This document shows positions 11,369-21,700 of a stretch of 61,152 nucleotides of DNA, one piece after another. Numbering within the stretch: the stretch's first letter is position 1; the number at the start of each line of letters is the position of its first letter. Source of the stretch: a virus; the IMG/VR virus record IMGVR_UViG_3300020473_000029, positions 1 through 61,152 of that record; one strand, 5' to 3'. A model generated the notes under the pieces. It was given only the letters and a program-made list of their open reading frames with translations. It did not search any database and was not told the DNA's origin. The position numbers and the translations under genes were made by a program.

Positions 11369-11565
11369 TGATATTATTATAAACAATTACCAGGCATATT
11401 ATATGATATTAAATATAAACAATTCATACACAATATGCATGATATTAAATATAAACAATTAAATCACATATTACACATGCTATATGTGCACAATTAATAT
11501 GCAATATGCTCATATATGATATAAACAATATATGCCTAATATGCATATTTTAAATATAAACAATT
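11369..11565 (+). repeat. Iteron-like array of TGATATTAAATATAAACAATT
   Basis: Copies lie at about 11369-11388, 11404-11424 and 11440-11460 (35 to 36 bases apart), with shorter or altered copies at about 11517-11530 and 11544-11565. Each ends in ATAAACAAT. The stretch 11349-11650 has no credible gene and is extremely AT-rich. Candidates are an origin, a DNA-unwinding element or regulator binding sites; TATAAACA also resembles the late -10 box TATAAATA by one base. Confidence 0.65.
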
Positions 11566-11742
11566 GCCAGGTAATAATTAAACATTGTTAACATCGCAGT
11601 TGTTTAATTTGTTTTATGTTATTATTAAAAATCAACTACTACCCTAACCTACAAAGTGTTACGGAAGAGAGATATAAATTCCTTTCAATATAAAAAAATT
11701 TCCGAAAAAATTTTTAGTACTATATACCCACAGAAGAAGAAA

Positions 11743-11934
11743 ATGGAAATCCTCACCATGCAAAAAAAATTCGACCATGAAAATACGACTGTAGAGATCG
11801 ATCCAATTTCTGGGGAATATTATACAGTTATACCTGAATGGGTTATTCATGATATGAATTGGTACGAGGGATCCGAAATAAGTTTTGACATTGAATCCGA
11901 TGAAGTTATTATCAGAGACACAGAAGATGAATAG
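11743..11934 (+). CDS. AbrB/MazE-like swapped-hairpin protein (63 aa)
   Basis: The C-terminal part (ISGEYYTVIPEWVIHDMNWY, then EGSEISFDI and EVIIR) has the beta-hairpin, 'IP..V', 'EG..I.F', 'VII' pattern of AbrB/SpoVT-type DNA-binding domains. The start is uncertain: ATGs at 11743 and 11758 both lack a good ribosome binding site, and an ATG at 11656 would add a basic leader. It overlaps the next gene by eight bases. Probably a small transcriptional regulator; target unknown. Confidence 0.6.
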   Translation: MEILTMQKKFDHENTTVEIDPISGEYYTVIPEWVIHDMNWYEGSEISFDIESDEVIIRDTEDE

Positions 11935-12091
11935 ACCCACTTATCACATATACTTGGAGGATAGGTGCTTATTTAAAGATTTGAATGAAACAGAGTTTGA
12001 TATTATATGGGGAAGACTATATCATTCTTACTGGGACGGACTAACATATACCAAAGTAACCGAACCTGAGATGGTAGATGCATCTTATTGA
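11927..12091 (+). CDS. Small conserved protein, unknown function (54 aa)
   Basis: The start at 11927 (MNRPTYHIYLEDRCLFKDLN) overlaps the preceding gene and is preferred to 11885, which reads out of frame through it. The YHIYLED...LFKDL...EFDIIWGRLY pattern is one I recall from short cyanophage proteins. The stop lies within the -35 box of the next promoter. Confidence 0.6.
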   Translation: MNRPTYHIYLEDRCLFKDLNETEFDIIWGRLYHSYWDGLTYTKVTEPEMVDASY

Positions 12092-12116
12092 CATCTACTA
12101 TATAAACTGATATAAT
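12088..12116 (+). promoter_or_regulatory. Consensus sigma70 promoter
   Basis: TTGACA (12088-12093), a 17-base spacer and TATAAT (12111-12116), a perfect match to the bacterial housekeeping consensus, 23 bases before the gene at 12139. Confidence 0.85.
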
Positions 12117-12138
12117 TGACGTGTAATTACAAAACGTT

Positions 12139-12900
12139 ATGGCTAAAGGATTTACGGTAAAAGCAAAAACGCCCGTTAAAGCAAAATCCAAAGAACCAGA
12201 GTGGGACTTTGATAAAGCGAGGGAAATGATAAAGGGTAAAAGCATTGTATTTTGCTTACCTGGAAGAAATGTTTCATATACTTTTTTAAAGAACTTTGTA
12301 CAACTGTGTTTTGACATAGTGCAGAATGGAGGAAAGATACAGATATCTCAAGACTATTCATCTATGGTTAATTTTGCAAGATGTAAATGCTTAGGTGCAA
12401 ATGTACTTCGTGGTCCTGATCAGAAACCTTGGGATGGTAAATTACAGTATGATTGGCAACTATGGATTGATAGTGATATTGTTTTTAATACTGAGAACTT
12501 CTATAAGTTAATTCTTATGGATAAGGATATTGCATCTGGTTGGTACTGTACAGAAGATGGAGCAACTTCATCTGTTGCACATTGGATGGATGAGGATGAC
12601 TTCCGTAAGAATGGTGGAGTTATGAATCATGAAACATTAGAAACAATGTCGAAGCGTAAGAAACCATTTACAGTTGATTATGCAGGATTCGGTTGGTTGC
12701 TAATTAAGCATGGTGTATGGGAACATGAAGAGATGAAGTATCCTTGGTTTGCTCCTAAGATGCAAGTCTTTGAATCTGGTGAAGTACAGGATATGTGTGG
12801 TGAAGATGTATCATTCTGTTTAGATGCAATCTCTGCAGGATTTGAAATATGGTGTGACCCACGTATTCGAGTAGGGCATGAGAAAACACGAATTATATAA
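12139..12900 (+). CDS. GT-A-type glycosyltransferase-like protein (253 aa)
   Basis: After a Lys-rich N-terminus (1-20), residues 34-44 (SIVFCLPGRNV) and a D111-S-D113 motif in LWIDSDIVF resemble the nucleotide-sugar-binding DxD of family-2-like transferases. DYAGFGWLLIKH and GEDVSFCLDA follow in the order usual for GT-A folds. It is a well-known family in T4-like cyanophages. It could glycosylate virion or host surface components. Expressed from the consensus promoter at 12088 and overlapping the next gene by 23 bases. Confidence 0.7.
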   Translation: MAKGFTVKAKTPVKAKSKEPEWDFDKAREMIKGKSIVFCLPGRNVSYTFLKNFVQLCFDIVQNGGKIQISQDYSSMVNFARCKCLGANVLRGPDQKPWDGKLQYDWQLWIDSDIVFNTENFYKLILMDKDIASGWYCTEDGATSSVAHWMDEDDFRKNGGVMNHETLETMSKRKKPFTVDYAGFGWLLIKHGVWEHEEMKYPWFAPKMQVFESGEVQDMCGEDVSFCLDAISAGFEIWCDPRIRVGHEKTRII

Positions 12901-13054
12901 TATTACATTAAAGGGAGGGAAAGTATTATTCTCTGATCTTACTCAGATGGAATACTTCGAGCGTATGGAGGATCTGGCAATTGAATTCTATCAGACAGGT
13001 ACTCCACATCCTAACGACATTGTTACTGAAACTTATCTAGAAAATGGCAACTAA
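12878..13054 (+). CDS. Small conserved cyanophage-type protein (58 aa)
   Basis: Begins MRKHELYNITLKGGKVLFSD and continues with an acidic helix and PHPNDIV. I recall this as a conserved short protein beside the glycosyltransferase-like gene in cyanophages. It overlaps the preceding gene by 23 bases and the following one by 11. Function unknown. Confidence 0.65.
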   Translation: MRKHELYNITLKGGKVLFSDLTQMEYFERMEDLAIEFYQTGTPHPNDIVTETYLENGN

Positions 13055-13259
13055 ATCAAACATAACCGTTGAAAAGGTTATATCCTATATTAAGGACAAA
13101 TGGCAGGTATTCGGAGTAAGTGCTCTGGTTATCTTTATATTACAGATACTCTCTACAAAACTTCTTGTCTCGGTATTGTTAGGTCTTGGTGTAACCGCAC
13201 TATTACCTTCTGATACTGTAAAGAAGGTTACTAAGAAAGTAAAAGGAGGTACTGAGTAA
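13044..13259 (+). CDS. Small membrane protein (71 aa)
   Basis: Residues 21-56 are hydrophobic with a short break (VFGVSALVIFILQIL, then LLVSVLLGLGVTALL), giving one long or two short membrane segments. The C-terminus is Lys-rich and probably cytoplasmic. It overlaps neighbours at both ends. Function unknown. Confidence 0.6.
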   Translation: MATKSNITVEKVISYIKDKWQVFGVSALVIFILQILSTKLLVSVLLGLGVTALLPSDTVKKVTKKVKGGTE

Positions 13260-13402
13260 TGGCAAAATCATCTGGAATCAGTGGTGGTGATTTTATTCAA
13301 TCGCCCCCGAAGAAGTCTCGTCAAGGTCGAGGTAAGCATTCAAAATATGCGGCAACGTCCCGTAACTCGCCTCGTAAAAGATATAGAGGTCAAGGAAGAT
13401 AA
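13259..13402 (+). CDS. Very basic small protein (47 aa)
   Basis: Begins MAKSSGISGGDFIQSPPKKS and then alternates Arg, Lys, Gly and Ser to the end (RKRYRGQGR). I recall the same peptide type in T4-like cyanophages. The charge suggests binding to DNA, RNA or an acidic partner. The start overlaps the previous stop (TAATG) and a terminator follows. Confidence 0.6.
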   Translation: MAKSSGISGGDFIQSPPKKSRQGRGKHSKYAATSRNSPRKRYRGQGR

Positions 13403-13407
13403 CCTAT

Positions 13408-13434
13408 AAAGCGTCTCGAAAGAGGCGTTTTTTT
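13408..13434 (+). terminator. Rho-independent terminator
   Basis: CGTCTC (13412-13417), loop GAAA and GAGGCG (13422-13427) with one G-U pair, then a long T-run. It separates the small-gene block from the late structural block. Confidence 0.85.
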
Positions 13435-13452
13435 GTTTTTCTAAATATTGCT

Positions 13453-13460
13453 TATAAATA
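13453..13460 (+). promoter_or_regulatory. T4-type late promoter
   Basis: TATAAATA, 22 bases before the gp25 start. A CTAAATA at 13441-13447 could be a second box. This opens the structural gene block. Confidence 0.75.
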
Positions 13461-13482
13461 AAGATAAGAAAACTATTGACCT

Positions 13483-13884
13483 ATGGCAATACAACGGGTT
13501 TCTAGGGTATTTAAAGACATTAGTTTGTCTTTTGAACCGCACCCTGTAACAAAAGATCTACCCGTACTCAAAAATGAGAGGGCAATTATTAAATCAGTAA
13601 AGAATCTAGTGCAAACTATTCCTACTGAAAGATTCTTTAACTCATTATTGGGTTCTGAAGTACGTTCGAGTCTATTTGGATTTGTTGATTTTGGTACTGC
13701 AGAAATTATTAAGGATCAAATTGAAACAACTATTGATAACTTTGAACCTAGAGTTGAAAATGCAATATGTGAGGTTGATCCAAACCCTGATGCCAATACA
13801 TTTGAAGTTACTATAAGATTTGATATCATCGGACAAGAGTTTCCTGCACAAGAGTTTTCATTTTTACTAGAAGCAACACGATAA
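13483..13884 (+). CDS. 25: Baseplate wedge subunit gp25 (133 aa)
   Basis: The block NERAIIKSVKNLVQTIPTER, then FFNSLLGSEVRSSLFGFVD and DNFEPRVENA, is the GPW/gp25 signature. Length matches T4 gp25 (132 aa). The protein sits at the sheath-contacting part of the wedge and helps transmit the contraction signal. A late promoter lies directly upstream and gp6 begins two bases after the stop. Confidence 0.93.
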   Translation: MAIQRVSRVFKDISLSFEPHPVTKDLPVLKNERAIIKSVKNLVQTIPTERFFNSLLGSEVRSSLFGFVDFGTAEIIKDQIETTIDNFEPRVENAICEVDPNPDANTFEVTIRFDIIGQEFPAQEFSFLLEATR

Positions 13885-13885
13885 T

Positions 13886-15787
13886 ATGCCTTTTACTAAG
13901 TATACAAACCTAGATTTTGACCAAATAAAGATATCCATTAAGGATTATCTTAGAGCAAACACTGAATTCAGTGATTTTGACTTTGAGGGGTCTAATTTTT
14001 CAGTACTAATTGATACTTTAGCATACAATACCTACATTACGGCATTTAATGCTAACATGACTGTGAATGAATCTTTCTTAGATTCAGCAACACTACGTGA
14101 AAATGTAGTATCATTGGCAAGAAATATAGGGTATGTGCCTCGTTCAAGGGCAGCAGCACAGGCAACAATCAGTTTTGATGTAGAAATAGGTGATATGCAG
14201 ACCTCTACTCTTGATTTAGAGGCAGGATTGGTATGTGTAGGTAATGCAAATGATTCAAATTACATATTTTCTACACCAGAACGTATAGTAACTACATTAA
14301 CTAAGATAAATGATACCACTAGGAGAGCAAGTTTTAAAGATATTACCGTATATCAAGGTACATTCCTTCAAAAATCATTTGAAGTTAATGGATCTTTAGA
14401 CCAAAGGTTTATTTTAGACAACTCATTCATCGATTCTTCAACAATTGTGGTTAGAGTAAGAGACTCTGCCAATGATACGTCAGAAGGAAGGGAATATCAG
14501 GTAGCAGATAACATTTTAAATATAGATAAAGAGTCAGAAATCTACTTATTACAAGAAGTTCAGGATGAAAAGTATGAATTACTGTTTGGAGATGGTTATT
14601 TTGGTAAAAAATTAAAAAATGGTAATGTAATAGACGTTTCTTACATTATTACTGACGGAAAAGAGGGTAATGGTGCTTCTAAATTTGTATTTTCTGGGAG
14701 ATTTAGGGATGATAAGAGATTAATTGAACCTCCAACCAATTCTATAGTCGTACATACGTCTCAGAATGCTGCAAATGGTTCTGATATTGAAAGTATTGAC
14801 TCAATTAAGTATTTTGCACCTAGAATTTACTCTTCACAGTATCGTGCAGTGACCTCAAGAGACTATGAATCCATTATTCAGTCAATTTATCCCAATACAG
14901 AGTCTGTTGCTGTTGTTGGTGGTGAAGAATTGGATCCACCAGAGTTTGGAAACGTATTAATTAGTATAAAACCCAAAAATGGTGACTATATTTCCGATTT
15001 TGATCGTCAAAATATCCTTGCAAAACTAAAAAATTACTCTCTTTCAGGAATTAACCAAAAAATCATTGATTTGAAGGTTCTTTTTGTCGAAATTGACTCT
15101 GCAGTCTATTATAACACTGCTCAAGTTACTAATGTTAATGATTTAAAGACAAGAGTTACGGATACATTGAATACTTTTAGAACTTCCAATATTAATAAGT
15201 TTGGAGGTAGATTTAAGTATAGTAAAATGTGTCAAATTATTGATAATGTTGATACTTCTATAACTTCTAATATTACAAGGGTAATTATCAGAAGAAATCT
15301 TAAGGCATTGGTAAATCGTGATACTCAATATGAATTATGTTTTGGAAATAAATTCCATGTTAATAAAGATGGTTTTAATATAAAAAGCACTGGATTTTAT
15401 ATTACTGGTAAAACAGATACTTACTTCTTTACCGATGTTCCAAGAGATGATCATACAGGAGTTATATCTGTTGTTAGGGAAAATCAAAATGAAGGTAAAT
15501 ATATTGTTGAGGTTAAGTCTGCAGGTACAGTAGATTACGATAAAGGTGAAATATTAATCAATACTATCAATATTAGTGGTACATCTAAGATTAATAATAT
15601 TATTGAAGTTCAAGCAATACCTGAATCTAATGATGTTATTGGATTATCTGATTTATATCTCGATTTTTCCGTTTCTGATAGTACAATAAATATGGTTAAG
15701 GATACGATTACTTCAGGCGAACAAATATCTGGTATCGGATACAAAACAACTTCTAGCTACTTAAACGGAGAACTAAAGAGGATATAA
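13886..15787 (+). CDS. 6: Baseplate wedge subunit gp6 (633 aa)
   Basis: The N-terminus (LDFDQIKISIKDYLRANTEF, then FSVLIDTLAYNTYITAFNAN and ATLRENVVSLARNIGYVPRS) is the characteristic gp6/baseplate-J-like start. YFAPRIYSSQYRAVTSRDYE near residue 311 is the second conserved block. Length is close to T4 gp6 (660 aa). gp6 forms the dimer ring that joins wedges. The stop is one base from the giant gene. Confidence 0.92.
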   Translation: MPFTKYTNLDFDQIKISIKDYLRANTEFSDFDFEGSNFSVLIDTLAYNTYITAFNANMTVNESFLDSATLRENVVSLARNIGYVPRSRAAAQATISFDVEIGDMQTSTLDLEAGLVCVGNANDSNYIFSTPERIVTTLTKINDTTRRASFKDITVYQGTFLQKSFEVNGSLDQRFILDNSFIDSSTIVVRVRDSANDTSEGREYQVADNILNIDKESEIYLLQEVQDEKYELLFGDGYFGKKLKNGNVIDVSYIITDGKEGNGASKFVFSGRFRDDKRLIEPPTNSIVVHTSQNAANGSDIESIDSIKYFAPRIYSSQYRAVTSRDYESIIQSIYPNTESVAVVGGEELDPPEFGNVLISIKPKNGDYISDFDRQNILAKLKNYSLSGINQKIIDLKVLFVEIDSAVYYNTAQVTNVNDLKTRVTDTLNTFRTSNINKFGGRFKYSKMCQIIDNVDTSITSNITRVIIRRNLKALVNRDTQYELCFGNKFHVNKDGFNIKSTGFYITGKTDTYFFTDVPRDDHTGVISVVRENQNEGKYIVEVKSAGTVDYDKGEILINTINISGTSKINNIIEVQAIPESNDVIGLSDLYLDFSVSDSTINMVKDTITSGEQISGIGYKTTSSYLNGELKRI

Positions 15788-15788
15788 C

Positions 15789-18700
15789 ATGATACAAACG
15801 GGGTTTGAACAGAGAGTTAATATACAACAGGTAATTGACAGTCAACTTCCTGAATTTCTATTAGATGAAAGTCCAAAAAGTGCTGAATTTTTAAAACAGT
15901 ACTATCTTTCACAAGAATTTCAAAGTGGTCCTACAGATCTTGCTGTAAATTTAGACCAATACTTAAAATTAAACAATTATAGTCAAGAAGTAATTCAAGG
16001 AGAAACTACATTATATGCTGGTATTAGTACGAATACTGATACTATTGAAGTATATTCTACTAAAGGATTCCCCAATCAATATGGTTTATTTAAGATTGAT
16101 GATGAAATAATTACATACACTGGACTTACAACAAATACTTTTACTGGTTGTAAGCGTGGATTTAGTGGAATTACAAGTTATAGAACAGATTTAGAGTCTG
16201 AAGAATTAGTTTTTAGTTCAACTAGTGAGCAAACTCATGCTTCACAAGCAAAAGTAACTAATTTAAGTGCATTATTTCTAAAAGAATTTTATAGAAAATT
16301 AAAATACACATATACACCTGGACTTGAGGATGTAGAATTTGTAAAAGATCTTGATGTTAATAATTTTATCAAAGAATCGAGGTCTTTATACGAATCTAAA
16401 GGAACAGAAGAGTCATTTAGGATATTATTTAATGTTTTATATGGTGTAGAACCACAAATTATTGATTTAGAACAATATCTACCAAAACCATCTACTGCAG
16501 AGTTTTTAAGAAGAGAAATTGTTGTTGCTGAGAGAGTAGGTAATACTGGAGATCCTACTAAATTAGTTGGACAAACTATCACAAAATCAACTGATAGTGC
16601 AACAAAAGCATCAGTTTCTGAAGTTGAACCATTTACTAGATCTGGAATTAGTACTTATTATAAGATGGGTCTCTTTGTTGGATTTAGTGATCGTGCTTTA
16701 ATTGAAGGTACTTTTAATATTCAAGCAAAAAGTAAGGTAGTTAATCCAGTATCAGCAGGTTCTTCGGTTATTACTGTTGATTCAACTATTGGATTTGGTG
16801 CTACTGGAACATTAATTTCCGATAGTAACGTTATTACATATAGTGATAAGTCAATTAATCAATTTCTTGGTTGTAAAAATATAGTTTATCCAATTGGTAT
16901 ATCATCTGATGTAAGAACTAATGAAGTTTTCTTTGGTTATGAAGATGGTGATACCAGTAAAAAGGTAGAATTTCGTTTAACTGGTGTTCTTTCTGAATTT
17001 GAAGCAACTAGTGATATTACAAGCACTACAGAAGGTCAATACCTATATGTAAAGAATGTTGGTGAAAAAATAAAAAATCCTGAACAAAATAAGACTTTTA
17101 AGCAAATATTTGCAAATTCTTGGATTTATAATACTAGTTCTAGATTTGATATAACAAATATTAATCAAAGTACTAGAACATTAACTTTATCAGCAGAAAT
17201 TGACCCATCAAGTTTAAAGAAAGGTGATACTGTCGATATTTTAAAGAAAAGTACTCAAAATATTGCTTTTTCTGGTGCTATAATTGATATTATTACTCCT
17301 GGTACTAAACAAATTGAATTAAGGGATTTACTTGGATTTACAGTTGATCCAAATGAAACTTATACTATTAGAAGAAGAATAAAAACTGCTACTAGTACTG
17401 GAACACCATTATCTTATGGTCAAAATCAATTAACAGTAGATATTCAAAATGTTTATAATGAAAATGATGAAAATTTTTATATAGGGTCAAACTCTTTACC
17501 TGCAGGTAATATAACAAAAAATACAATAAAAGAAACTATATCAACTACAACGTTGAATAGTTTACAAGGATATGATCCTGCAACTCAGCAATATTATATT
17601 ATTAGTTTTCCAGTCACAAGCGTTGATTTCGTAACTGGTGATAGAATTTATTATAATCCAGAAACTACTCAATTAAAAGGACTAGATGAAGGATATTATT
17701 ATGTTAAAGTTTTAGATGCACCAAATAATAATCAAATTAAATTATACCAATCAAGATCTTTAATTGAACTTGATGGTACTTTAGATCCCAAAACAGGTTC
17801 TCCTATGAATACTGCAATGGGATTTGTTGGAGATGGATCAAATAACCATAGTTTTATATTAGCACATCAAAAATCAGATAAAATATTTCCACAAAAATTA
17901 TTAAAAAAATTCCCATCTAAACAGAACTTACAAAAAGGTGAAGTAACTAAAACCATCCCAGGATCGACTGGAATGCTTGTTAATGGTGTAGAAGTAATAA
18001 ACTATAAATCTGTCGATAAAGTTTATTATGGACCGTTAGAGAAGGTTGTAGTGTATGGTCAGGGTAAGGATTATGATGTAGTTAATCCACCAAAAGTAAC
18101 TGTTGCTACTGGTGTTGGAATAACTGCACTTATACAACCAGTAATCGGTGAAGGTGTAATTAAAGATGTATTGGTAGATCCTCATGAATTTGATATAGAG
18201 AATGTAGATTCAGTTAGTATTTCTGGTGGTAATGGTTCTGGAGCAGAATTAAGTCCTGTTATGGGTCTTAGATACCGTGAAGTTGAATTTGATGTTCGTG
18301 AGTTATCAAATGGTGGTGGAATAGATGTAACTCAGGATACTATTACTTTTCTTACTGATCATGGGTTTAGTAATGGACAACCACTTGTATATAATTCAAG
18401 AGGTAATGAAGCAGTTGGAATTTCATCTGTTTATGGATATTCTGCTAATAATGCTGATGTTGATATTAAATTGCAATCTAATGCAATATATTATGCTCAA
18501 TGGGTTAATAATAAAACAATTAAATTATTCCACACAACAGGAGATCAGCAGGCTGGAATTAATACTGTAGGTTTAACAACTTCTCATGCACAAGGAATTC
18601 ATAAGTTTAGGACAGCAAAAGCAACTAATGTCTTAAGATCTGTTAAAGTTTTGAATGGTGGTTCTGGATATACTAATAGGGAATTAAAAGTAACACCAGC

Positions 18701-21700
18701 AGGAATATCTACTGTTAGTAATACTATTAATTTTAAAAATCATGGATTTAATGATGGTGATAAGATTGTATATAATACAGGTGGGACATCAATTGAGGGA
18801 TTGACTGTTGAGACAGGTATAACATCAACTTCACAGCATTATCAAGTATTAAAAATAGATGATAATTCCTTTAGACTTGCAGATTCTGGAATTGGTGGAA
18901 CAATAACATCAAATTATACTAGAAAAAATAATGTAAATTTAGTTTCTATTGGTAGTAGTCATCATAATTTCAAATATCCTAATATTGAAGTATCAATTGC
19001 CACTGGAATTTCTACTGTTGCTACTGGTGTAATTACAGCAACTCCTGTTGTACGAGGTAAGATTACTGATGCATACTTATATGAAGCAGGAACAGGATAT
19101 GGATCAACAATAATTAATTTTCATAAAAAACCTATTATTAGTATTAAATCTGGTAAAGGTGCTGAATTTAAACCAGTTATTGTTGATGGTAAAGTTAGTC
19201 AAGTTTTAGTTTCTGTATCTGGTAGTGGTTATACATCTCCTCCAGATTTAACTTTGGTTGGTATTGGATCTGGAATTGGTGCTAAATTTAGACCTGTTGT
19301 ACAAAATGGTGAAGTATCACATGTTATTGTGATTAATGAAGGCAGAAATTATGATGTTAATACATCTATAGCATCAACTGCAATTGGTTTAAATGGATTT
19401 ATAGAACCTTATGTTAGAGAATTAACTTGGAATAATGGATCAAGATTTGGTGATGAAATATTAGTTGAAAATGTTGATGGATTGGAATATGGTTGGGTAG
19501 GATATTCTACAGCATTAGGACAAAAAGAATATGGTGATAATTTGAGAAATCATTCACCAATTATTGGATGGGCATATGATGGTAATCCAATTTATGGTCC
19601 TGTTGGTTATTCTGATCCTGAAGATGATAGTAGTTCAAGAATAATGTTAAGTGGTTATAGTCTTATTCCATCTAATATTACAGATAGACCATCATTTAGT
19701 AATGGTTCTTTTGTTGAAGATTATGAATATACTAATGCTGGTGATCTTGATAAACATAATGGTAGATATTGCAAAACACCAGAATTTCCTAATGGAACAT
19801 ATGCATATTTTGCATCAGTAGATTTTACAACTTTAGTATCTACATTTCCATACTTTATAGGAGATACCTATAGATCTGTTGGTATTGGACAGACAGTAGA
19901 TCAAAATTTCAATTTTAATAATTCTGATTTAGTTAGAAATACATTCCCATATAAAGTTAATGATCTTTTTGCTAATAATGATTTTATTGTAGAACCCTAT
20001 GAAATTACACAACAAAGAGCTGTTGTTGATTCTGTAGTTAAAGGATCTATTGAAAATATTATTGTTAATGAATCTGGCGATGGTTATATTGTTGGTGATA
20101 CTGCTAGATTTGATAATACTGGAACTAATGGTGGTGGTTTAAGTGCATTTGTTTCTAAATTGAAAGGAAAAACAATTGTTGATATAAACACTGAAGTTGA
20201 AGATTATCAAACAACAACTTTAATTTGGGATAATTCAAATCAAGTTTCAGTGCATATAGATCCAGTACATGCTTTGGTTGATGAGGATAATGTTGTTATT
20301 TCAGGAGTTTCAACATATATTGCAGGATTAACTCAATCTCATGTTATAGGTGTTACTTCAGAAAGGACTTTCTTACTTGCTCCTGTACCTTCAAATTCTA
20401 CAGTTGGATATGTGACAGACATTTATGTTTCTTCTATTCCTGATAGTGTTTCTGTTGGATCTACATTCAGTATTAAATCAGAAAGGGTTTCAGTTCTTGA
20501 TACATTTGAGAAAAATAAAGTTATAAGAATTGTTAGAGGAGAATCTGTTGGTGCTGCATATACTGCTTCAACTGAATTAAATACAGTTCCATCATCATTC
20601 ACTATCCCATTAGAAACACCATTATTTGAATCTAAATTAAACGATGTTAGATATTTTAATCCACTTCATTCTGTAGGTATTGGAACAACTACTGGTGGTA
20701 CTACAACTAAGAATTATAGAATTGGTGAAGCAGACATTCCTGTATCAATTGCAAATCAAAGCATTTATATTCCAAATCATCCATTTAAACAGAATCAAAA
20801 ATTAACATTTAAAAAATATAATAGTTCTAGTCAAAATATTGGTATTAGTACAGAACCAGATAGTAGTATTCTATCACTACCAGAACTGGGTGTTATACAA
20901 ACAGTTTATGTAATTAATAAATCAAAAGACTTTATTGGTTTAACAACTCAGATTGGATTAACTACATCTACAAATGGATTATATTTCCGTTCATTTACTA
21001 GTAATGCTGATGATAGGGATTATAGATATTCACTAACTTCAAATTATACACAAGAAACCGCAAAAGCTGAAAAAATTACTGCTACTGTTGCAGTATCTAC
21101 ATCACATGGAATGCTTAATAATGATGTTATTGATTTATCAGTAAGATCAAATCAATCTGTTGGTATTGGTACATCTACTGCAGTAAGAGTTAAGTATCAT
21201 TCAGGTTCAGATAAATTAATTGTCAATCCAACAACTTTTGCACACACAGCATTAAATGCATCAAAAAATGAATTAACATTAACCGATCATGGTTTTAAAA
21301 CTGGTGATAAAGTATTCTATGATTCTACAACATCACAACCATTAGTAGGTTTAGGAACTGGTGGATATTATACTTATAGGGTAGATGATAATAAATTCCA
21401 ATTATCACACACTAGATATGATACTGAACAAAATCCACCTATAATTATATCTCTTGATACTCCTAGTGCTGGAAGTACACATCAAATTTCTAAGATTAAT
21501 CCACAGATTAATGTAATTAATAACAATAATTTAGTATTTGACGTTTCAGACACCACATTATCAGGATATGATTTTAAAATTTATTACGATAAAGAATTTA
21601 ATAATGAATTAGTTTCTGTTGGTGGTACTGTTACTGATTTTGTAATATCAGATTTTGGTGGTGCTGTTGGTTGTGGTACTACATCAACATTAACATTAAA

